Shown here: positions 1-8,470 of the stretch, one piece after another | Position numbering within the stretch: position 1 is the first letter of the stretch | Layout of the letters: every line of letters starts with the position of its first letter | Assembly (NCBI RefSeq): GCF_029436685.1 | Contig: NZ_JAROCY010000018.1 | Span: 21,232-85,231 of the forward strand | DNA length: 64,000 bases | Source of the DNA: Novosphingobium cyanobacteriorum | Lineage (GTDB): Bacteria; Pseudomonadota; Alphaproteobacteria; Sphingomonadales; Sphingomonadaceae | Reading direction: 5' to 3' | Program-made: the position numbers and the translations under genes | The notes under the pieces: model-generated | What the model saw: only the letters and a program-made list of their open reading frames with translations | Told to the model about the DNA's origin: nothing | Database searches by the model: none

Positions 1-245
1 TGCAGGGCATCCCCGGCGTCGCGCGGGTGGCGGTGATCGGGGTGGACGACCAGCGGCTGGGCCAGGTGGGCCGGGCTTTCATCGTCAAGTCGCCGGGGGC
101 CGAATTGACCGAAGAGGACGTCATCGCCTGGTGCCGCAAGGAAATGGCGAACTACAAGGTGCCGCGCTCGGTGCGGTTCCTCGATGCCCTGCCGCTCAAC
201 GCGACGGGCAAGGTGGCCAAGGTCGAACTCCGGGCGATGGACTGA
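1..245 (+). CDS. Acyl-CoA synthetase (AMP-binding), C-terminal fragment
   Basis: Only the last ~80 residues lie in the window; the reading frame is open to the left edge, so the start is outside. The fragment has the C-terminal subdomain of the ANL adenylating superfamily: a V-A-V-I-G-V-D-D stretch, A-N-Y-K-V-P-R, and a final L-N-A-T-G-K-V-x-K segment whose lysine matches the catalytic lysine of acyl-CoA synthetases. The family activates a carboxylic acid to its acyl-CoA with ATP. The stop is 6 bases before a crotonase gene, so the two are probably co-transcribed. The substrate cannot be told from this fragment. Confidence 0.85.
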   Translation, partial: QGIPGVARVAVIGVDDQRLGQVGRAFIVKSPGAELTEEDVIAWCRKEMANYKVPRSVRFLDALPLNATGKVAKVELRAMD

Positions 246-251
246 GCACTC

Positions 252-1028
252 ATGGCTGACCCTTTGGTTCTGGTCGAACAGCAGGACGGCATCGCCACGG
301 TTACGCTGAGCGATCCGCCCAAGCGCAACGCCTTTTCCAAGCGGATGCGCGAGGAACTGGTCGAGGTGTTCACCACGTTGAACGCAGATCCGGAATGCCG
401 CGCCATCGTGCTGACCGGGGCAGGCGGCACCTTCTGTTCGGGCGGCGACATATCCGAGATGGAGCAGCGCACCCAGATGGTCGCCCGGGCGCGGCTGGTG
501 GTGGTGACGGACCTTGCGCGATTGCTGCTGACCGGGGCCAAGCCGATCGTCGCCGCGATCGAGGGTGCGGCGATGGGCGCGGGGCTGACCATGGCGGCTG
601 CCTGCGACTATGTGGTGACGGCGAGCGACGCGCGGCTGTGCTTTGCCTTTGCCCGGGTTGGCCTGTTGCCCGATACCTGTGCCTACTGGATCGTGCCCCG
701 GCGGGTAGGGCTGGCCAAGGCGCAGGAACTGTTCGCACTCGCCCGGACCTTCGATGCTGCCGAGGCCCATCGCATCCAGCTGGTCAACGAGGTGGTCGAA
801 CCGGGCACCGCGCTGGAGCGCGCACGCGCGGTGGCGCGGGAATATGCCGCGATGCCGCCGGTGACCACCGCCATCCTGCGCGGGGTTTTTGCCCAGGGGT
901 TCACCTCGCTTGAGGCAGCGGCGCAGTTCGAACTGGTCGGTCAGCCGCTGATGCAGAAGACTGCCGACCACGCCGAGGCGGTCGCCGCGTTTCGGGCCAA
1001 GCGCAAGCCGGAGTTCAAGGGCGACTGA
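252..1028 (+). CDS. Enoyl-CoA hydratase/isomerase family protein
   Basis: A 258-residue single-domain crotonase of normal family length. It shows the two oxyanion-hole segments G-T-F-C-S-G-G-D (~residues 56-63) and G-A-A-M-G-A-G (~101-107), and ends in the usual K-R-K-P-E-F-K-G-D tail. Crotonases hydrate, isomerise or cleave acyl-CoA thioesters in the cytoplasm. At the place of the usual catalytic Glu of hydratases the chain reads F-A-F-A-R-V-G, without a Glu, so an isomerase or other crotonase reaction is possible. It follows the synthetase fragment by 6 bases, as in an operon. No clear Shine-Dalgarno is seen, which suggests translational coupling. Confidence 0.88.
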   Translation: MADPLVLVEQQDGIATVTLSDPPKRNAFSKRMREELVEVFTTLNADPECRAIVLTGAGGTFCSGGDISEMEQRTQMVARARLVVVTDLARLLLTGAKPIVAAIEGAAMGAGLTMAAACDYVVTASDARLCFAFARVGLLPDTCAYWIVPRRVGLAKAQELFALARTFDAAEAHRIQLVNEVVEPGTALERARAVAREYAAMPPVTTAILRGVFAQGFTSLEAAAQFELVGQPLMQKTADHAEAVAAFRAKRKPEFKGD

Positions 1029-1153
1029 CGCAGATGCTTGATCGGGGAGCGTGATCGTATGCCCGATCACATCGCTGCCGCATCGCTTGCCCGTTCCGCC
1101 CGCCCCTTGGCGCTGTTACGTGCTTGGCGCGAAGACCAGTGGGAGCAGGACGA

Positions 1154-1918
1154 GTGAACCGTATCGACCTTGAGGGCCGGGTGGCCCTGGTGACCGGCGG
1201 GGCAAGCGGGCTGGGCCTGGCCACGGCCCGGCGCTTTGCCGCATCGGGCGCGCGGGTGACGATCTGGGACCGCGATGCAGCGCGCGTTGCCGAAGTGGTG
1301 GCCGAGCTGGCAGGCGATGGTGCCGTCAGCGGTGCCGTGGTGGATATCGGCGATCCGGCGGCAGTGGCCGAAGGCATGGCTGCGATTCACGCGGCCGAGG
1401 GGCGAATCGACCTGATCGTCAACAGCGCCGGGATTTCCGGCCTGTCCTGCCCCAGCGACGAGGCACCGTTCGAGCTGTGGGACCAGCAGCTGCGGGTCAA
1501 CCTGTCTGGCGCGTTCTATATCTGTCGCGCGGCGATCCCCTATATGAAGGCCAATTCGTTTGGCCGGATCGTGCTGGTTTCCTCGGCCGCGGGCAAGGAC
1601 GGCAACCCGCAGCAGGCGGCCTATTCCGCGGCCAAGGCGGGCGTGATCGGGTTGACCAAGTCGTTGGGCAAGGAGCTGGGTCCGTTCGGCATCATGGTCA
1701 ACTGCATAGCGCCGACGATCTTCGAGACGCCGATGCACGAGGTATCCAAGGCGCGGCTTGGACCGGGGCTGATGGATGCGATCAAGGCCAAGATCCCGCT
1801 TGGCCGGGCCGGGCACCCGGACGAGTTTGCAGCCATGGCGGCCTGGCTGTGTTCGGATGAATGTTCCTATACCACCGGCTTCGTCTTTGACCTGACCGGG
1901 GGCCGGTCGACCTACTGA
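1154..1918 (+). CDS. Short-chain dehydrogenase/reductase (SDR)
   Basis: A 254-residue classical SDR. The Rossmann motif T-G-G-A-S-G-L-G lies at ~14-21, N-S-A-G at ~90, the catalytic Ser in V-S-S-A-A, and Y-S-A-A-K as the active-site Tyr/Lys pair. I chose GTG at 1154 because GGAG (1142-1145) and AGGA (1147-1150) precede it; a TTG 30 bases upstream is open but adds residues the family lacks. The family oxidises or reduces an alcohol/ketone with NAD(P)(H). It is 125 bases after the crotonase and 13 bases before the racemase-fold gene, so probably part of the same catabolic transcript. Substrate unknown. Confidence 0.85.
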   Translation: MNRIDLEGRVALVTGGASGLGLATARRFAASGARVTIWDRDAARVAEVVAELAGDGAVSGAVVDIGDPAAVAEGMAAIHAAEGRIDLIVNSAGISGLSCPSDEAPFELWDQQLRVNLSGAFYICRAAIPYMKANSFGRIVLVSSAAGKDGNPQQAAYSAAKAGVIGLTKSLGKELGPFGIMVNCIAPTIFETPMHEVSKARLGPGLMDAIKAKIPLGRAGHPDEFAAMAAWLCSDECSYTTGFVFDLTGGRSTY

Positions 1919-1931
1919 GAGGCACGTTCCC

Positions 1932-2726
1932 ATGCGCATCTGGCATCAGTCCATGGCCTCGCTGGAATCGCTCGGCGCCTATGGCGCGGCGCTGGAACAG
2001 CGGCTGCCCGGCCTCGTCTCGCCTGGGACCGAAGTGGTGATCCATGGCGTTCCGGCAGAAAGCTATGCCGGCCAGCCGCCAGCCGCCGTCCTGCGCTATC
2101 CCTATGCCAAGTACCTGATCCACAATCAGGCCCTGAGCTTCGTCGCCCAGGCCGAGCGCGAGGGGTTCGATGCGGTGGCCTTTGCCACCTTTGCCGAGCC
2201 GCTGTTGCAGCAATGCCGCTCGATCGTGGACATCCCGGTCACGTCGATGGTGGAATCGTCGCTGCTGGTCGGCTGTTCGCTCGCCCGCAAGATCGCTCTC
2301 ATCACGCTCGCCCCGGAAAACCGCGTCCGACTGACGGAACAGGTCGAGCGGCACGGGCTGGGTGACCGCATCGCCGGGATCTATCCGCTTGATCCGCCGG
2401 TGACCGAATTTGTCCTCGCCGCCGCCTTCAATGAACCGCAGGGCGTGGTCGATGCCTTCAGCCAGACCGCGCGGCGGGCCATTGCCGATGGTGCGGACCT
2501 GATCATTCCGGCCGAGGGCGTCTTCACCGAAGTGCTGGCGGCGCAAAAGATCGACCGGCTGGACGGCGCGGCGGTGATGGACTGCGTGGCCGTGGTCCTC
2601 GCCTATACCGAGATGATGGTCACCCTGCGCCAGCGCTGCGGCCTTGGCGTGGGCCGTCGCTGGGACCATGCCCGGCCACCGGCGGACCTGATGGACCGGC
2701 TGAGCGGCTTTTTCGGCCCGCTTTAG
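1932..2726 (+). CDS. Asp/Glu/hydantoin racemase-superfamily protein lacking the usual Cys pair
   Basis: A 264-residue protein with the two-lobed layout of the Asp/Glu/hydantoin racemase and arylmalonate decarboxylase superfamily. V-V-I-H-G-V-P near 33-39 and I-P-V-T-S-M-V-E-S near 100-108 match the family's G-(V/I)-P and P-V-x-G-I-x-E-A regions. The canonical nucleophilic cysteines are not where expected: the first site reads A-T-F-A-E-P and the second I-I-P-A-E-G. If the fold call is right, it may not be a racemase; a lyase, isomerase or binding role is possible. It lies 13 bases after the SDR and upstream of a P450. Function is inferred from fold only. Confidence 0.6.
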   Translation: MRIWHQSMASLESLGAYGAALEQRLPGLVSPGTEVVIHGVPAESYAGQPPAAVLRYPYAKYLIHNQALSFVAQAEREGFDAVAFATFAEPLLQQCRSIVDIPVTSMVESSLLVGCSLARKIALITLAPENRVRLTEQVERHGLGDRIAGIYPLDPPVTEFVLAAAFNEPQGVVDAFSQTARRAIADGADLIIPAEGVFTEVLAAQKIDRLDGAAVMDCVAVVLAYTEMMVTLRQRCGLGVGRRWDHARPPADLMDRLSGFFGPL

Positions 2727-2812
2727 GCCATCGCCGATACGATGATTGGGTGCCCGGCCTCGCCACTCGCGGGGCAGTGATCGCACTGTCTGTGCGGGAA
2801 CAGGAGGCCGCC

Positions 2813-4048
2813 ATGAGCCCGCAGGACCAGCCATACCAGTTTGATCCCACTTCGCCCGAGGTGATGCAGGATCCCGGCGCGACGTACGGCGAACTCGCCC
2901 GCCGCGCCCCGTTCCATGCGCTGGAAACCGCGCAGCACCGGTTCTGGATCACCAGCGATTATGCCGAGATCCGCGATGCCGTGCTGTCGGACAATCCGGA
3001 CTGGTCGTTCAAATGGGGCAATGCGGCCAAGGACACCGCGCACGATACCGGCATCGTCACCGATCCGCCGTTTCACAACGCATTCCGCAACGTTCTGCTG
3101 CCCGGCCTGACCCCGGCGGCGATGCAGCGGCTGAAGCCCGAGGTCACGCGCATCGCCGCCGCCCTGTGCGACAGCATGGCCGAGCTGGCCGGGGGCGATT
3201 TCCAGGACCTGTTTGCCCTGCCGCTGCCGGCAAAGGTGATGTGCCTGATGCTGGGCCTGCCGGAGGACGAATACCGCACCTACAAGCTCTGGGCCGACGA
3301 GATCCAGGAACTGATGTTCCACGATGCCGAACGCGGTTCGCACAAGGCGATCTTCGCCAGGATCTATGCCCATTGCATCGAGATGATCGAGGCGCGGCGG
3401 TCGATGCTGCGCGAAGCCGGGATCGACCAGCCCGACCCGAGCCTGCTGGGCAGCGTGGTGCCCGATGACTTCATGTCGCGGGCGGTGGTCTCGACCGTGG
3501 AGGGCAGGCCGTTGACCGACATGGAGATCGTCAACATCTGCGTGACCTTCCTGACCGGAGGGCAGGAGACGACGACCAACCTGCTCGGCAACATGATCTG
3601 GCGCCTTTTGGAACGGCGCGAGTTGTGGGAGCAGGTGCGGGCCGACCGTTCACTGGTGACCATCGCGATCGAGGAAAGCCTGCGGTTCGACCCGCCCGTG
3701 CTGGCCCATTTTCGCACCAGCCTGCACCCGGTGGAGATGCACGGCCATGCCCTGCCCGATCATGCCAAGCTGATGTTCTCGATCGCCGGGGCCAACCGCG
3801 ATGCGGCGCGCTTTCCCGATCCCGACCGCTTCCGCCTTGACCGCAAGCGATCGGAAGTGGGGCGGCACCTGTCATTCGGGCACGGCATCCATTTCTGCAT
3901 GGGCGCGCCGGTCGCCCGGCTCGAGGCGCAGGTTGCGCTCAACATGCTGCTCGACCGCTTTCCCGCGCTGCGCCTGGCCGGGGAAGGGGAGCGGATCGCG
4001 ACCTGGATGTACTGGGGCCGCAAGTCGCTGCCGCTGCGCTGGGATTGA
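2813..4048 (+). CDS. Cytochrome P450
   Basis: A 411-residue soluble bacterial P450. The I-helix oxygen-activation segment is T-G-G-Q-E-T-T-T, the K-helix ExxR is E-E-S-L-R, and the haem loop is F-G-H-G-I-H-F-C-M-G with Cys362 as thiolate ligand. There is no membrane anchor. ATG 2813 was chosen because CAGGAGG lies just upstream (from 2801); an upstream GTG at 2750 is open but has no support. Bacterial P450s hydroxylate a small hydrophobic molecule using ferredoxin and ferredoxin reductase; neither gene is visible in the window. Its stop overlaps or abuts the molybdopterin enzyme start, so the two are almost certainly co-translated. Confidence 0.92.
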   Translation: MSPQDQPYQFDPTSPEVMQDPGATYGELARRAPFHALETAQHRFWITSDYAEIRDAVLSDNPDWSFKWGNAAKDTAHDTGIVTDPPFHNAFRNVLLPGLTPAAMQRLKPEVTRIAAALCDSMAELAGGDFQDLFALPLPAKVMCLMLGLPEDEYRTYKLWADEIQELMFHDAERGSHKAIFARIYAHCIEMIEARRSMLREAGIDQPDPSLLGSVVPDDFMSRAVVSTVEGRPLTDMEIVNICVTFLTGGQETTTNLLGNMIWRLLERRELWEQVRADRSLVTIAIEESLRFDPPVLAHFRTSLHPVEMHGHALPDHAKLMFSIAGANRDAARFPDPDRFRLDRKRSEVGRHLSFGHGIHFCMGAPVARLEAQVALNMLLDRFPALRLAGEGERIATWMYWGRKSLPLRWD

Positions 4049-4050
4049 CC

Positions 4051-6228
4051 GTGGACGAGGAGCGCGCCGGTTCAACGCTGCGGCCTGCGGAAGGCAATCG
4101 GATCGCGCAGTCAGCCTGTCGGCTGTGCGCGGGCATGTGCGGGCTGGACGTGGAAATCGACCCGCAGGGAAGGGCCGTCGCGATCCGGGGGGATCGCCGC
4201 AACCCGGTCTCGCGCGGCTATGCCTGCATCAAGGGGCTGACCCTGCACGAGGCGCACCACAGTGAACGCCGCATCCTGCGCCCGCTGCGGCGGCAGGAGG
4301 ACGGCAGCTTTGCCGAAGTTGGCTGGGCAGAGGCGCTCGACGATATCGCGGCCCGCCTCTCCGCCCTGGTGCGCGACCATGGGCCAGACAGCGTGGGCGC
4401 GTTCAAAGGCACGCTGAACTACAGCAATTTCCTGTCCAACGCGATGCTCCCGGCCTTTCTCTCCGCCCTGGGTTCGACCGCCTATTACTCGACGATGACG
4501 GTCGACCAGTCGGCCAAGTGGGTGAATGTCGAACGGTTGGGGGCCTGGGCCGGCGGCAAGGATCCCTTCGTCCTGTCGGACGTGCTGATGATGATCGGCA
4601 CCAATCCGATCGTCTCGCTCTCCACCTTCAACTTCCAGCTGCAGAACCCGGTCAAGTCCATGCGCGAGGCGCGGGCGCGCGGGCTCAAGCTGATCGTGAT
4701 CGACCCCCGCCGGACCGAGACGGCGCGTCATGCCGACCTGTTCATCCAGCCCCTGCCGGGCGAGGACCCGACCGTGCTCGCCGCGATCCTGCGGATCATC
4801 CTGGCGGAAGGCTGGCACGATCCTGAATTCTGCGAGCGCCATGTCGACGGGCTGGAGGCCTTGCGGGCGGCGGTGGAGCCGTTCGACGAAGCCTATGCCG
4901 CGGCGCGGGCGGCGGTCGATCCGGCGTTGCTGCGTGCAGCGGCAGAGCTGTTTGCCCGGCCCGTGGCCGATGGCGCGGTCCTTCGCCGCAAGCGGGGCAC
5001 CGCCGCATCGGGGACCGGGCCGAACATGGCGCCGCATTCGAATCTGGCCGAACATCTGGTCGAAGCGCTCAACGTCGTCTGCGGCCGTTATGCGCGTGAA
5101 GGCGATCCGGTGGTCAATCCCGGCGTGGTCGGGCCGCGCCAGCCGCGCCTTGCGCAAGTGGTGCCGCCGCGGCGCGGATGGGAGCATGATCCCCAGCCTG
5201 CCCCGTCCGGCTTCGGGCGGATCTTTGGCGAGCGCATGTCGGGCGCCTTGCCTGACGATGTGCTGACCGACGCGCCGAATCGGCTGCGCGCGATGATCGT
5301 CGCGGCGGGCAATCCGGTGCTGGCCCTGCCTCAAACGGCGGCGGCGCAGCAGGCCTTCGCAGCGCTGGACCTGCTGGTGGTGATCGACCCGTTCCTGACT
5401 GCAACGGCCCGCCTCGCCGACTATGTCCTGCCACCGCGCATGGTGTTCGAACGGCACGAGTTGAGCGGGCGCGATTACGAGGCGATCGTCACGTTCTCCC
5501 CCTTCGCGCACTATACCGCGCCGATTCTCTCGCCGCCCGAGGGCGCGGAGGTGGAGGACGACTGGGCGATCCTGTGGGAAATCGCGAGCCGGATGGGGCT
5601 GTCCCTCAGCATCGATGGCGAGCCGATCGACATGGCCCGCCGCCCCGATCCGCTCGCCCTGATGGAACTGATGACACGCCGCAGCACCATTCCGTTCGAC
5701 GTGGTGCGGGCGGCTGAGCGTGGTGCCGTGTTCGCCGTCCCACCGCAGCGGGTGGAGCCTGCCGTGCCCGGCGCAACGGGCCGCTTCGCGCTCGCCCCTG
5801 CCGACGTGATCGCCGAACTGGCTGAGGTGCGGGATGAGGTGGCAAGTCCTGTTCCCGGTGCGCTGCGCTTTGCCTGCCGCCGGATGCGCGAGGTGCAGAA
5901 CACCGCCTACCACCACCTGCCGACGATTGCGCAGCGCGTGCCGTTCAACCCGGCTTTCCTTCATCCCGATGACCTGTCTGCCCGCTCCATCGCGCCGGGC
6001 GAGCGGATTTGCATCAGTTCCGCACATGGTGAGGTGATTGCCGTGGCGCGGGCCGATCCCGACCTGCGTCCGGGGGTACTGGCCATGGCGCACGGTTGGG
6101 ACGACCTGCCGGGATCAGGCGCGGCCAATGTCAACCGGCTGACCAGCACAAGGATCGGCCGCGATCCGATCAACGCCATGCCGGTACTGACGGCATTCGA
6201 CGTCATGGTGGCCCCGGTCGAGGCCTGA
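4051..6228 (+). CDS. Molybdopterin-dependent oxidoreductase with N-terminal [4Fe-4S] domain
   Basis: A ~725-residue member of the DMSO-reductase/formate-dehydrogenase superfamily. The N-terminal [4Fe-4S] motif is Cys23-x2-Cys26-x3-Cys30-x28-Cys59, followed by the large Mo-bisMGD domain and a C-terminal dinucleotide-binding domain (G-E-R-I-C-I-S-S-A-H-G near 650, N-V-N-R-L-T near 693). No twin-arginine signal is seen, so it is probably cytoplasmic. Around the expected Mo-ligand site I read T-V151-D152-Q153-S154 with no Cys or Sec, so it is not a normal formate dehydrogenase or Nap-type enzyme. GTG 4051 (GGGA 6 bases upstream) is preferred over TTG 4045, which overlaps the P450 stop. No partner FeS or membrane subunit is nearby. 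Reaction unknown; redox or hydration of a P450 product is conceivable. Confidence 0.85.
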   Translation: MDEERAGSTLRPAEGNRIAQSACRLCAGMCGLDVEIDPQGRAVAIRGDRRNPVSRGYACIKGLTLHEAHHSERRILRPLRRQEDGSFAEVGWAEALDDIAARLSALVRDHGPDSVGAFKGTLNYSNFLSNAMLPAFLSALGSTAYYSTMTVDQSAKWVNVERLGAWAGGKDPFVLSDVLMMIGTNPIVSLSTFNFQLQNPVKSMREARARGLKLIVIDPRRTETARHADLFIQPLPGEDPTVLAAILRIILAEGWHDPEFCERHVDGLEALRAAVEPFDEAYAAARAAVDPALLRAAAELFARPVADGAVLRRKRGTAASGTGPNMAPHSNLAEHLVEALNVVCGRYAREGDPVVNPGVVGPRQPRLAQVVPPRRGWEHDPQPAPSGFGRIFGERMSGALPDDVLTDAPNRLRAMIVAAGNPVLALPQTAAAQQAFAALDLLVVIDPFLTATARLADYVLPPRMVFERHELSGRDYEAIVTFSPFAHYTAPILSPPEGAEVEDDWAILWEIASRMGLSLSIDGEPIDMARRPDPLALMELMTRRSTIPFDVVRAAERGAVFAVPPQRVEPAVPGATGRFALAPADVIAELAEVRDEVASPVPGALRFACRRMREVQNTAYHHLPTIAQRVPFNPAFLHPDDLSARSIAPGERICISSAHGEVIAVARADPDLRPGVLAMAHGWDDLPGSGAANVNRLTSTRIGRDPINAMPVLTAFDVMVAPVEA

Positions 6229-6353
6229 CCCGTCAACCCTTGCAAAAGGCGGTGCGGCTTGCCCCAACGAATATACGATGGGTTCTGCAGGCATCATGAC
6301 AGGGGAGGATCACTTCGCGCATAGCATGGCGCGACCCAATACAGGCAGGACTC

Positions 6354-7352
6354 ATGCGCGATCAGATCTTCAAGACCCGGCTCACTGACCTCCTGGGCAT
6401 CCGTCACCCCATTCTCGCCGGCGGACTTGGCCCCGGCGTATCGGACGGCCGCTATGTTGCAGCCGTGGTCAATGCCGGCGGCATGGGCTTCATCGTCCAT
6501 GTCGGTTACGAGGACCCCGACCAGTTCATCGACGAGATGCGTACCTGCCGCGAGCTGACCGGCGGCAAGGGCTTCGGCGTCAACCTCTATATCTCTCGCG
6601 TGCCCGGTTCGGTCGAGAAGATCATCGCACGCATCCCGCAACTGGTCGATCATGGTTGCGTGGTGGTGGAAACGGCGGGGCAGAACCCGGCACCGATCCT
6701 GCCTGCCCTGCGCGAGGCGGGGATCAAGGTGATCCACAAGGTGCCCGGCGTGCGCTATGCGCGGTCCGTCGCGAAGACCGACGTCGATGCGATCATCGTT
6801 GTCGGCAACGAATGCGGCGGGCATCCCGGCATCTACCAGATCGGTTCGATGGTCCAGGCGGCCCAGGCGCCGCAGGAGATCGACAAGCCGGTGATCATCG
6901 GCGGCGGCATCGGCACCGGCAGCCAGATCGCCGCCGTACTGGCCATGGGCGCCGAGGGCGTGGTCATGGGCACCCGCATGATGGTGGCCGAGGAAATGTG
7001 GCCCAGCCGCGCCTACAAGGAACAGATGGTTGCCGCCAACGGCACCGAGAGCGTCGTGATCAAGAAGATCCTGCGCGACAACCACCGCGTCATGGCGAAC
7101 GAATCCACCGCTGCCGTGCTTGCGCTGGAAGAGCAGGGCGTGACAGACTTCGAGGCCTATCGCCCACACGTGACCGGCGCCCTGACCCGCGAAGGCTACA
7201 AGACCGGCAACCTTTCGACCGGCACCTATGACTGGGGCCATTCGGCGGTGTTCGCTGACCGGATCGAGCCGGTGGAGGCGATCTTCGACCGCCTGATCGA
7301 CGATGCCGCAGCAGCCACGCGGCGCATTGGTCAGGTCACCCTGGTGCGCTGA
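6354..7352 (+). CDS. Nitronate monooxygenase / NAD(P)H-dependent flavin oxidoreductase family
   Basis: A 332-residue TIM-barrel flavoprotein of the 2-nitropropane dioxygenase family. It begins H-P-I-L-A-G-G-L-G-P-G-V-S, then N-A-G-G-M-G-F-I, a central G-N-E-C-G-G-H-P-G loop (the family's E-(A/C)-G-G-H motif) and a phosphate-binding I-I-G-G-G-I-G-T-G segment. Family members use FMN to oxidise nitronates or reduce enones/quinones; many catabolic homologues act on other substrates. ATG 6354 has AGGA a few bases upstream. It lies 125 bases after the Mo enzyme, so it may have its own promoter while belonging to the same module. Confidence 0.85.
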   Translation: MRDQIFKTRLTDLLGIRHPILAGGLGPGVSDGRYVAAVVNAGGMGFIVHVGYEDPDQFIDEMRTCRELTGGKGFGVNLYISRVPGSVEKIIARIPQLVDHGCVVVETAGQNPAPILPALREAGIKVIHKVPGVRYARSVAKTDVDAIIVVGNECGGHPGIYQIGSMVQAAQAPQEIDKPVIIGGGIGTGSQIAAVLAMGAEGVVMGTRMMVAEEMWPSRAYKEQMVAANGTESVVIKKILRDNHRVMANESTAAVLALEEQGVTDFEAYRPHVTGALTREGYKTGNLSTGTYDWGHSAVFADRIEPVEAIFDRLIDDAAAATRRIGQVTLVR

Positions 7353-7392
7353 TTGATACTTCAGGTGTATTAGTCCCGCCAAAACGATATTA

Positions 7393-7404
7393 TACGCGCG
7401 CGTA
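7393..7404. promoter_or_regulatory. 12-bp perfect palindrome upstream of the TauD-type gene
   Basis: The sequence TACGCGCGCGTA is perfectly self-complementary. It lies in the 119-base gap between the flavin oxidoreductase and the dioxygenase, about 70 bases before the ATG and next to an AT-rich ATATTATA. It could be an operator, but GC-alternating palindromes also occur by chance in this GC-rich DNA. Confidence 0.3.
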
Positions 7405-7471
7405 AGAAGGGCCTAGGTTGGCGGCAATCAGGAATCACAACCCGCGCTGCGGCGCGGATGGGAGTGTGGGC

Positions 7472-8431
7472 ATGGGCATCGAGCAGATCGTCGTCGAACA
7501 GCTGTCAGCCGGGATCGGCGTTGAACTTAAGGGCGTGGACTTCGAGGCGATGGCCCCAACCCGCCCGTTCATCGACCTGATGAAGCGCCTGCTGGACGAA
7601 CACCGTCTCGTCCTGATCCGCGGGCAGAAGATCCAGCCGGTGACGGCGCAGGAATTCACCGGCAACTTCGGCCCGCTGCTTGACATCAAGCGCCAGGGCA
7701 GCGGTGCGCTGCACGTGCCTGAGGCGGAATGGATCAAGGTCATTTCCAACGGCAAGACCGCCGATGGCCAATTGCTTGGCGATGGCAACAGCTCGGCCCA
7801 GATCTGGCACACCGATTCCACCCCGTGGGAGGCGCCGGTCGGCCACATCGCGTTCTATTGCCGCCAGACGGTGGACCCCGCGCCGGAAACCTACTTCATG
7901 GACATGATCAAGGTCTATGAAGCCCTGCCGCAGGAGATGAAGGACCGGATCGCCAACGTCCGCGTGATCCATCACTGGTTCCCGCGCCAGATCGAGCCGG
8001 AAATCCACCTGAACGCCCCGTCGCAGCCGCTGGAAGACCGCAAGATCGGCACTCTCCACCCGCTGGTGCGGCGCCATCTCGGCACGGGCAAGCCGATCCT
8101 CTACCTGCCGACGCGGCGTGACAGCCTGATTCCCGGCATGGACGAGGCGGAAAGCCGCGCCCTGCTGACCGAACTGTGGGACTTCGTCGATACCTGCCCG
8201 TTCAAGGTCGGCCATGCGATGATGCCGGACGACTTCCTGATCTGGGACAACAGCGCCACGGTCCACAGCCGCCAGGGCTGGGACGCCGACAAGGTGCGCA
8301 TCATGTGGCACATCTCCGCCGAAGGCGAAGTGCCGATCCCGCTCCATCCGCGCCGCACGATGAACACGATCGGGCTGGATGCCGATACGTCGAAGGAAAT
8401 CAACAAGGCCATGGCGATGGTCGACTATTGA
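7472..8431 (+). CDS. TauD/TfdA-family Fe(II)/2-oxoglutarate dioxygenase
   Basis: A 319-residue member of the alpha-ketoglutarate-dependent dioxygenase family. The iron facial triad is visible as His113-x-Asp115 in W-H-T-D-S-T-P-W and distal His265 in V-H-S-R-Q-G; Arg276 (V-R-I-M-W-H) is placed to bind the 2-oxoglutarate carboxylate. Such enzymes hydroxylate or cleave sulfonates, aryloxyacids, carnitine-like or other small acids. ATG 7472 is chosen from GGAG at 7461-7464; an upstream TTG at 7418 is open but unsupported. It precedes an SDR by 39 bases, consistent with hydroxylation then oxidation of the alcohol. Confidence 0.88.
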   Translation: MGIEQIVVEQLSAGIGVELKGVDFEAMAPTRPFIDLMKRLLDEHRLVLIRGQKIQPVTAQEFTGNFGPLLDIKRQGSGALHVPEAEWIKVISNGKTADGQLLGDGNSSAQIWHTDSTPWEAPVGHIAFYCRQTVDPAPETYFMDMIKVYEALPQEMKDRIANVRVIHHWFPRQIEPEIHLNAPSQPLEDRKIGTLHPLVRRHLGTGKPILYLPTRRDSLIPGMDEAESRALLTELWDFVDTCPFKVGHAMMPDDFLIWDNSATVHSRQGWDADKVRIMWHISAEGEVPIPLHPRRTMNTIGLDADTSKEINKAMAMVDY

Positions 8432-8470
8432 TCGGCGCGCACGTTTCCAGCTGACAGGTACAGGACAGAC

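Noticed and set aside
4111..6093. Very long open frame on the strand opposite the molybdopterin gene (660 codons)
   Set aside because: It is the antisense shadow of a clear gene in GC-rich DNA. It has no family motifs and its product is His/Arg-rich in the manner of such shadows.
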